DNA from: Crossaster papposus
Lineage: Eukaryota > Echinodermata > Asteroidea > Velatida > Solasteridae
Direction: 5' to 3'
Assembly: GCA_037893245.1 (NCBI GenBank)
Contig: JBAIAA010000885.1
Span: 558,001-622,000 of the forward strand
DNA length: 64,000 bases
The translations under genes and the position numbers were made by a program. Shown one piece after another: positions 56,533-64,000 of the stretch. Positions within the stretch are counted from its first letter, which is position 1. Each line of letters starts with the position of its first letter. Under the pieces are notes generated by a model that made no database searches, was not told the DNA's origin, and saw only the letters and a list, made by a program, of their open reading frames with translations.

Positions 56533-58383
56533 ACCAAATTAAATGAATAAATTAAAACTAGATGCCTCTTGTGTGGTTCCCAAGCATCATTTGTGACCAT
56601 CTTGTTATACAAAATCTGATTTCTCTTGTTTTAATTTTTAATTGTTGACCCTTTAAAACGTCTAGTACGATTTATATTTATTGCATAAAAAACTAACATT
56701 TTAAAACTATTGCACTGAATAGAACCTAATTCCTTGCCAGTGTATGTCTGGATTTTGTCAATTATATTCCAGCATGTGTTTTTGCTTGTCGAAAATTGTT
56801 GTTTCTCTGCAAGGAACAAAACAAGAAAGAAAAATCGAATTTCCAATTTGAAGTGGAATTATTTATCCAGCGTTGGACGGGGCACTCTGATGCTGTGAGT
56901 TTTCCAATTACAATTTGACAGTTGACTTAATCTATCTGAGGGTGAGTTTGTCTTGTTTTCATAAGCGCTCAGTGAAAAAGTTAACAGAGGCAGAAAAGAC
57001 GTTCATTTGAGAAGGAAAATTGGTTGAAACGATGACTGGATGTAAACAAATTCCTCGTCGGTGATCTTTCCTGGAATGCCCGCCTCTGTTTCTCCTTCCT
57101 GGCAAAAATCAGTTGAAGATAATCACGATGTGCGTTTTAAAGGGTCAATCGTTTTTTTAATACATTTTTGTTAACCCTAACCCCGGGTGTGTGGAAAAAC
57201 TATCTCCTTTCTCTTCAAAGTGACAAGTTAATTTAGCAGTATTTCATTTTATCCCAATCTTTGATTTCATCCCTACAGATCAAACAGTTTGTTTATCCAA
57301 GATCATTTTCACGATGAGTGACCATCTCCTCACCCATTGGGTCCCCCCCCCCCCCCCTCCTCTTGTGGTCAATATAGCCTTGGGATATGGGCAATCCTCC
57401 CAAGAAATGTCTAATCCTTGTATCATGATCTTGGAACGATTGAGGATGAATTATCATCCAGGGAAGGTTATCATCAGGTCTTGTTGGTATGACAACAAAA
57501 TTCAGAACCCAATTTGAAGGAGATGTACTCGGGACACTGACTCCATACTTGGGGGTCCAAGAAATAATCAAGGGTTTATTATTATTATTGTCAACACTCT
57601 TCAGTTTTTTCAAGTTTAATTTATTGTCGTGCAGTTAAGATGTTAAGAATACATGTATTTCCATTTAGTTTGTTCAAATTAAATTTGTAAAATTAATTGA
57701 CTTCTGAATTATAATTATTATTCTCTTTATTCTGGTAATTATGTACTATTGTATTTTCCTAATCGTGTGAAAGCATGGAAATAAAATCATTTTTAGTGAC
57801 GTACCATATTTTATATTTTCATGCAAAAGGGGGAATTTTGTCATTTTGTAACGACCTCATTACTATTCCTAAATCATAAACGAAAAAAAATGAAATGAGA
57901 ATTTAATGTTTTACCTTTTACTCACAATTTTATTTCTTTTTTTAGAAAAGGCCTTTTTACACATACAGGAATTTGAGGTCATTTACAAAATAAGAAATAA
58001 ACATTTTTGCATGGATTCAAGTACAAGTAGAAGGATAAACTGGCACCATTTAGGCTGTCCAAATGGACTGATAAATATGAAGATTTGTGTGCCGACAGAA
58101 CAGTCGATTTGAATTACAAGATCGAAATAGATTTACATCAGGTAGACCAAAAGCCTGGCGCGACCTGAAATATAGAATGTAGATTATATGGGGCAAAAAG
58201 AAGTAAGGGTGTAGCAGGCGCAATTAACTTGAAATCGATTCCTTGCAGATTTGAAATTGAAGAAGGTTCAGTTAAATTTGTGAGGAATAAATATAGAATT
58301 GAAGCAAAAGGTCATGCAAGACAGGATTACTTTTATTGCAGGATGTTTACCTTTTTTATTTCTAGGAATACTAGTTTGAGACA
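56533..58383. other. Intronic stretch without recognised gene
   Basis: Contains a C15 tract at 57343-57357. Short open frames only, none supported. Confidence 0.45.
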
Positions 58384-58629
58384 CTGGGGCAAATTTCATA
58401 AAACGTGTAAGCAAAACAATGTGCTTAGCACAAAAACGTCTTGCTCAGTAAAAACAGGTTACCAGCCAAATCTCCACGACGTGCTTTAAATGCTAAGCAA
58501 AAACCAGCTGAATACTGTCATAAACAATAAACATCACCTACAAATTTAGTTTGTAACCCTATTTTTGCCAAGAAAGAAATGTCATGTTAAGCACATTTTT
58601 GAGCGTGCATGTTTTATAAAAATTGGACC
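58384..58629. mobile_element. Palindromic MITE, family C, copy 2
   Basis: Same ends (GGGGCAAATTTCATAAAACG and complement-like right end) and the same interior words as 19798-20040, with more divergence at the termini. Confidence 0.7.
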
Positions 58630-58796
58630 ATAATATAGGTTAGGAAAAAAAAACCAGGGAATTACAGAGAAATAAAGTTAACTGAATTAAAGTGCAATTA
58701 ATTGGCAGAGAGTGACTCATTTTGTTAATTGTTTTTTTGTGTGGATTTTTCTTTGTCACAGTCTTGGTAAGATCTCTATTCTGCTTTCTTTTTTCT

Positions 58797-58911
58797 CTGA
58801 AAAGTTTCTAAAAATGCATTATACTATCCAAAGCTGCTGTACTTCTTACCGAGTAAGTTTTTATTTCCATTAATTTTTGGAGTAATTACCAAACGTATAC
58901 GATCCCTTTAA
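58797..58911. mobile_element. Family B MITE, right-end fragment
   Basis: The last 115 bp of family B (AAAAGTTTCTAAAAATGCAT to TTAA 58908-58911). The left part is missing. Confidence 0.8.
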
Positions 58912-59134
58912 TTGGTTTTTTTTTGGTGTGGATTTTTTTGTTCACAGTCTTGGTAAGATCTGTATCCGGCTTTCTTTTTTTCTCTCCTTCAAGAAACTAG
59001 GTCCTTCAAGAAACTAGGTTAATATTCTGCCAATGTGATTCCATTTCATATCTCCATCCTTCAAAGCTTGAAGTCAGCTCCCAGACTTCTATATAATTCA
59101 TGGACTCTTATTTCTTTATCTTTGTTTCCATCAG

Positions 59135-59298
59135 TCGGCAGTCCATCAAATAATGTATGTCTCTGGTGTGAGATAAGAAGATATCAGTTGCCAGGTTATG
59201 ACATCTACAATTCTGCAAATGTACCTAAACTTGTTCGAACATGCTTTGAAGATTTCCTCTGGGGTTACAGTGCCACTGTTCAAATGAATACCGAGTGA
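59135..59298 (+). CDS. Candidate 3' exon, uncertain
   Basis: A pyrimidine tract and acceptor (tttgtttccatcag) at 59121-59134 lead into about 53 open codons ending in TGA at 59296-59298. The peptide (CLWCEIRRYQLPGYDIYN in its first half) has a coding-like composition but no recognised family. It does not look like the conserved sequence expected after an ARHGAP6 first exon. May be chance. Confidence 0.15.
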
Positions 59299-59806
59299 TA
59301 CATAAAACTGCAATTGGCCAAAGTTGAAATTGCGGTATAAATTGCAACCCACTTACTTCAACTCACCCAAAATGTCAATATTGCGGGGACTTTCCCTGCT
59401 TATAGCGTTTGTAAAATGTGATAAGCAAGGAAATCATTTTTTGTCTAATTAGACTTTTAAATATTGGTTAAGGTGTTTGGATTGCTGGTTGGGTAGGGAT
59501 ACTGTACATTTCTCTATAATAATGTGTATTTAGGATCTCGAATACATGTAGGTGGACCTTTAAGAGCCGCTTAGATGGAGATGGTTTGATAAATTTTCTA
59601 GGAACTGCATCTGGGAGTGGGAGAAACCTAGAAGGCAAGTAGGATACAATCGGCTTACTAGAAGTGTGACTACCTTGACCCTGTCAGACACAGGGATTTG
59701 TCATCTTTAAGAGTGTCGGAATCTGCTGATGACAGCTGTAGTTGAGAAATACAGCTGAAGAAAGGAGAGTCTTGAATTTAGACAAGTTCAAGAACTGCAG
59801 TGTTTT

Positions 59807-60414
59807 ACACTGTGAGGCCCAAACATGTAAAAACCTTTTGATGAAACAAAAAACATGAAAAGTAACCAATAGGTCCCCTTTTCACATTTGTGACCTGTTC
59901 CAACGAAACCCGGACAAAGTCGCACAATGTGTTTTGTCACAATGTACTCCTGAAGTAATTTCGGGATGGATTTTACCATTTTGAGATTTTAGGTTTTCCT
60001 AAGTCACTCACTATTAATCTACAATCTCCTCAAATTTGAACAAAATCCGTCTACTAGAAGTGTGTTTTTTGGTCAATTTTGTGAAACATTTGTGTATAGA
60101 AATAATACGCTTTTCTGAACTTTTATCACTAAATCCAGACCCCAGGGAAGATAGGGTGGGGGTACATATGTAAATGATACATCATTTTAAAGCTGAGAAC
60201 CTAGAGAATTTGAAAAAAGCAAAATCTGAAAAACTAAAAAGTCGACTTTGTCCGGGTTTCGTTGGAACAGGTCACATTTTGAAAAAACGTGATCAGTCCA
60301 CTTTTCACGTCTGTAAAGTCACTTATCATATTTTAAATGTGAATAGGGGACCTGTTGTTTCCTTTTCGCTTGTTGTTATTCCAACGAAAGGTTTACATTT
60401 TCGACCTCACAGTG
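59807..60414. mobile_element. MITE (family E) split by a family D insertion
   Basis: Left part 59807-59888 and right part 60277-60414 are inverted copies of each other (CACTGTGAGG, ACATGTAAAAACCTTTTG and GGTCCCCTTTTCAC against complements), so together they form one inverted-repeat element now interrupted by 59889-60276. Confidence 0.75.
59889..60276. mobile_element. TA-type MITE, family D, copy 2 (388 bp)
   Basis: Ends and interior match 41481-41904 closely, with an internal deletion of about 36 bp relative to it. Nested in the family E element. Confidence 0.88.
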
Positions 60415-61431
60415 ATAGAGATGCTCAATCAATAATATTAAAACAAGGACTCTAAAAACAAGTGTTGCCTCTCCAATGATTATAATGTTAACATTTAACA
60501 TTGTTTCTGCATATTTCATTTGTGGGATTTTGTTTAAGGTCTGTAATTTATGCCAACGTGCATTAGTGCCATCCGTGTTCATCCTAAAGTGGTTTACCAG
60601 TTTCTCAGTTTCTTGGTTCAGCACAACCTCGTCTATTCAAGTGGACTCGATGCATTAAGACCCCGGTGCCAAATTTCAATTTAGTCGCTAACTTCTTCCC
60701 ATCTTTTTTTTGCACGTCAGACCGGCTGCATTTCACTGAACAATTACGCATCCAATCACGTCCCAATCCCATCTCTAGAGACCAGCCATTTAAGATTCTA
60801 TGCAGATGCATTCCTTAATTCAACACAGCGTTGCCAAAAAAAAAATCTTCAAACAAATCGGGATCATATATCAGGAGATAAGATATGGTTACCTCTCTCT
60901 ATGCCTATATCATTAGAGAGACGACAACACAGTCTCAGCTCCAGCACACAACAAAGATGAAATTCACTGGTTTTTGCTCTTCATAATTGTTCCCAGAGAG
61001 ACTTGAACAAAGTCTCATCTGAGAATAGGTGGCTGCATGGATTCAATGTTTTGTTTATGGTACATCAAAGAATCAAGATTAACACTGACTGTTTATATTA
61101 GTATAATTTTAATAGTAGTGCTGTAGTGTAAAAAAGTCAGTTTAAGGTACCGGTACGTTAGGAGAGATTAAGAAAGATTAAGAGAGATTAAGAAATACAT
61201 TTATCTCCAAGAAAAGAAAGGAGCAAAATAAAGATGAATTCCTTGCAAATTCAATATTCAAGTCACTTGAATTTTGTTTTATGTCTGAAATTGGTTACAA
61301 TTATCATGATATTATTAAAAACAAAATAAAAAAGGAATATTATCAGATAAATAATACAATTTAATAAGCATTCGCATAGTTCAGTAGATGTAATTGTAAT
61401 GCACCCAGCATGCATGTACATGTACATTGTA
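60415..61431. other. Intronic stretch without recognised gene
   Basis: Nothing recognised. An AGAGATTAAG microrepeat lies near 61162-61192. Confidence 0.45.
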
Positions 61432-61813
61432 TGTGACCTGCTCCCACCAGACAAAAGTGTTTTTTTTAAGTTAGATATTGTTATTTCCATTTAATACACA
61501 TCTTCAGCTTTCATTTTATACCAAAACCACCGTTATACCATACATATTTCCAATTACGATTTTATTGTGATGTATTTGGGAGATAAATTACCACTTTTAG
61601 GACACAGTTTGCCTCAATAAATGCATGATTTTTGTACTTTCTCATCAATAAATTTGATTTTGTTTAACCTAACTGAGCGTTAAAGTATACATATTAAAGA
61701 ATAAAAAACACAAATCGATGCCCGCCAGATTTTTCACCCCTTTTCAACTTTGACGAGCTGTATCTTGAAATAGCTCGTGCGACTTATGTGGGGTTTCGTA
61801 GGAGCGGGTCACA
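61432..61813. mobile_element. TA-type MITE related to family D (382 bp)
   Basis: Ends TGTGACC(T/C)GCTCC in inverted orientation, TA on both sides. Its right end (read inward TGTGACCCGCTCCTACGAAA) aligns with the family D end, so it is a diverged relative with a different interior. Confidence 0.75.
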
Positions 61814-62206
61814 TATTTGAAGATGTACATAACATCCTTTTCACAGAATACCTTTAAGGCTGTGACCTACATTTACTTGCTAACTGTTTAACTCTATAAG
61901 AATAGTCATCTGTCATTAATGAAGGCGTTCTGGTTTGCCCTCCGATTCCTGGACCACAAATTCCTGAAGCTTCGAGGTCGAAATCAAGTCAACTCAGATT
62001 ATCGCCATCCTCCTAATTACAGGATTAAACGCTCGTTGGCCCCTAAATACCTTTTCCAGAAAATATCTTGTAAACACAAATACTGAAACCAGATGACGGT
62101 AGTAGTTACACTGGATTGTTGTTTGTTGTCTGTGATAATTGAAGGGAAGGATAACCAGTGAAGTGATATTATGGATGTCTATTGCACTGTGACTTAATGT
62201 CTTGTA

Positions 62207-62503
62207 TATAAATAGTCAGTCGGGTTGGTGTAGCGGTTCTTTCCTCGCCTTCCACCACTATGACCCGGGTTCGAATCCGGCCTGGGCCAATATGTGGATT
62301 GGGTTTTCAGTCCCTGCCCGACTCCGTGGGTTTTTCCCCAGGATATTCTTCTGGGGTTTTCCTCCCACCTCTAAAACTGTAACTTCTTCACATTAATTGT
62401 TGAATGAAATAAAAATTGTTGAATGAAATTTGTTCCCGCCGTGAATATGGCCATTGATGCTGGTACGGCGTTAAACCCTAAATACTCACTCACTATAAAT
62501 AGT
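62207..62503 (+). mobile_element. Intact tRNA-derived SINE with 10-bp target duplication
   Basis: SINE 62217-62493 (277 bp) between perfect direct repeats TATAAATAGT at 62207-62216 and 62494-62503. The head has TTGGTGTAGCGGTTC (A-box region) and GGGTTCGAATCC (B box); the tail ends in TACGGCGTTAAACCCTAAAT and (ACTC)n. Undamaged promoter boxes and an undamaged duplication suggest a recent insertion. Confidence 0.92.
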
Positions 62504-64000
62504 AAATACTTCTATTGTCAATTTAACCATTTGGGGATGAATTTGGTGAGAATAGACCAGCTGTCAATGCATCAATTTTTCGCAAAAGCCAAATTTATTT
62601 TGTGGGGAAAAGGTTTTTTTTTAATAGAAAGTACAGTGTAATAATTATATAGATGTGTTCTGTGTTTACATCGTTATTGAAATGTATCTGGTGGTATGCA
62701 CACACATCGTGTTTTACATAAATTTGGTTAAGAGGTGACATCAGAGGTCACATATGATTTGACCTGTGACATAACTCCTCAATTGTATGCAAAACACAAA
62801 GCATGCGCATGAAGCAGAGGACACTTTGTCTATAACTGGCTAGCCTGTGACTCTCCTCCGTGTTGACATCTTGGATCCATCTTGGATTCTTTTTCTTTCT
62901 TTCTATTTATCTCAAGTCTTGTAATCCCGTCGGAGCGATCCAGTATAGCAATCTGGACTGACTGGCGACCGCATCACCCATCGCGTCTCAGTTGTTGTCC
63001 CATAAGCGCCAGTGCAACTTCTAAGGCACTTATGTTGATCACTTCACACTTCTAGATCAGAAAGAAGAAAGAGCAAAAAAAAAAAGTGTATAATATAAAA
63101 AGTCCAGTCTCCCCCCCCCCCCCCTCCCCTTCTGAAACTCCCGTGGCGATGTCACGTAAAGGACATTCACACATGCTTCCCTGGCGCCCAACCATTCACT
63201 GGTACTCATAATAACAGGTTCATTGTCCCCTCAAGGAGGTGTTAAGTTTTGCTCTCGAGTACCAAGACGAGCAGTCTGTTATCTTAGAAGACTTCAAGTC
63301 CAAAATTATCTTCTTTCGTCATGTTTGAACTTGCTGGAAAGAAAAAAAACAATGCACTGGTAACACTTGTTTTTATAATCCGGATGGCTTTGGTTTCAAA
63401 AACGAATCCTGAATGACGTGGTTTAATTTCCGACAGAAGAAGATAGATTGAAATAGTCTGGCTTTTATTGAATTAATAAAAGATCTTTCTGGATTGCCCA
63501 TCAACCACTCTTGTATCTTATATAGCGTAGAAGAATGCATGACAAAAAGAAGATGAAATCAAAGAGGAAATAATGCAATTATACGAACAACATTATATTT
63601 AGTTGTTATCAGACAGATTTAGCTTTAGTTGAAGCAGAAAGAAACAAAAATCTCAGCTGTCATTATGTAACTAAACTTGTCCTGTAGATGTCGAGAAAAA
63701 AAAATGATTTCATTTGTCTAGCATTTATCGGAAATTAATCGTATTACGCTGTTAATGTTATCGACTGAACTGAAACAAAACTGAATTATGATGTAGGGCA
63801 TCACACACTCGAACACTTGTATTCACAGCTGAAGGTATTTCTATTTATTATTAATTATTTACTATCCAACATGCTAGTACTCTAATCATTTAGTTTCATC
63901 TCGTTAGTAAGCGATCGTCCTCAGGTATTTTTAAAAGTGGATATCAAGTCCTTCAGCCCCCAGCCCCCCCCCCTATGCTAACAGTAAAGGTTGAAGTGGA
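62504..64000. other. Intronic stretch without recognised gene
   Basis: Contains C14 at 63111-63124 and C10 near 63964. No gene, RNA or further element recognised. Confidence 0.45.

Larger units (their letters stand above)
36725..64000 (+). other. Probable long first intron of the gene at 35687
   Basis: Begins with the donor GTAAGT. No downstream coding exon that continues the frame was recognised to the window end. Content is intronic in style: AT-rich sequence filled with MITEs, nested DNA elements, LINE and SINE copies. Large first introns are known for vertebrate ARHGAP6. An intervening unrelated gene cannot be excluded. Confidence 0.5.

Overview
This is an AT-rich (roughly 60% A+T by eye) eukaryotic nuclear window. 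It has spliced genes with GT-AG introns, eukaryotic initiator tRNA-Met genes, tRNA-derived SINEs, non-LTR retrotransposon 3' ends and many short inverted-repeat DNA transposons. The repeat mix and the one partly recognisable gene suggest a marine invertebrate deuterostome, most likely an echinoderm. That assignment is an inference from style of sequence, not from a database match.

Protein-coding content is low. Two loci are well supported by splice logic. (1) Positions 2547-3576 (+) hold a compact three-exon gene whose two introns join in one open frame of 202 codons. I do not recognise the protein. (2) Positions 35687-36724 (+) hold a 346-codon Ser/Pro-rich first coding exon ending in a consensus splice donor. 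I tentatively assign it to the N-terminus of an ARHGAP6-like Rho GTPase-activating protein. The following 27 kb (36725-64000) then reads as its long first intron. Weaker coding traces are a RecQ-like helicase exon inside a 1.45-kb inverted-repeat element (5919-7371), a 129-codon open frame at 52175-52564 (-), and a candidate 3' exon near 59135.

Region 5-16 kb is an RNA-gene neighbourhood. It has five near-identical intact initiator tRNA-Met genes: an isolated one at 5090, three in a tandem array of 824-860-bp units, and one on the opposite strand at 16009. It also has three broken or mutated copies and two half-copies. Four of the intact genes carry the same 17-bp motif 35-36 bp upstream. Between them, at 7771-9700, lie a 12-copy ACGACATCACA minisatellite and a tandem array of tRNA-like SINE units with an alternating A/B higher-order structure.

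The rest is dominated by non-autonomous DNA transposons: two families with TTAA ends (1-292, 14625-15012, 26164-26547, 28106-28465, 29479-29869, 42297-43056, 56169-56532), TA-type families (41481, 59889, 61432), an element with clear 8-bp target duplications (4156, 48999), a 739-bp foldback (33004-33742), and a 4.5-kb TTAA-bounded inverted-repeat element (45821-50369). The last one contains three further elements, including an odd GC-rich one (46725-47419) that landed in a 15-bp minisatellite. Several insertions are nested, so their relative ages can be read. LINE 3' fragments lie at 13673, 51367 and 53957-54683; SINEs at 31510 and 62217.
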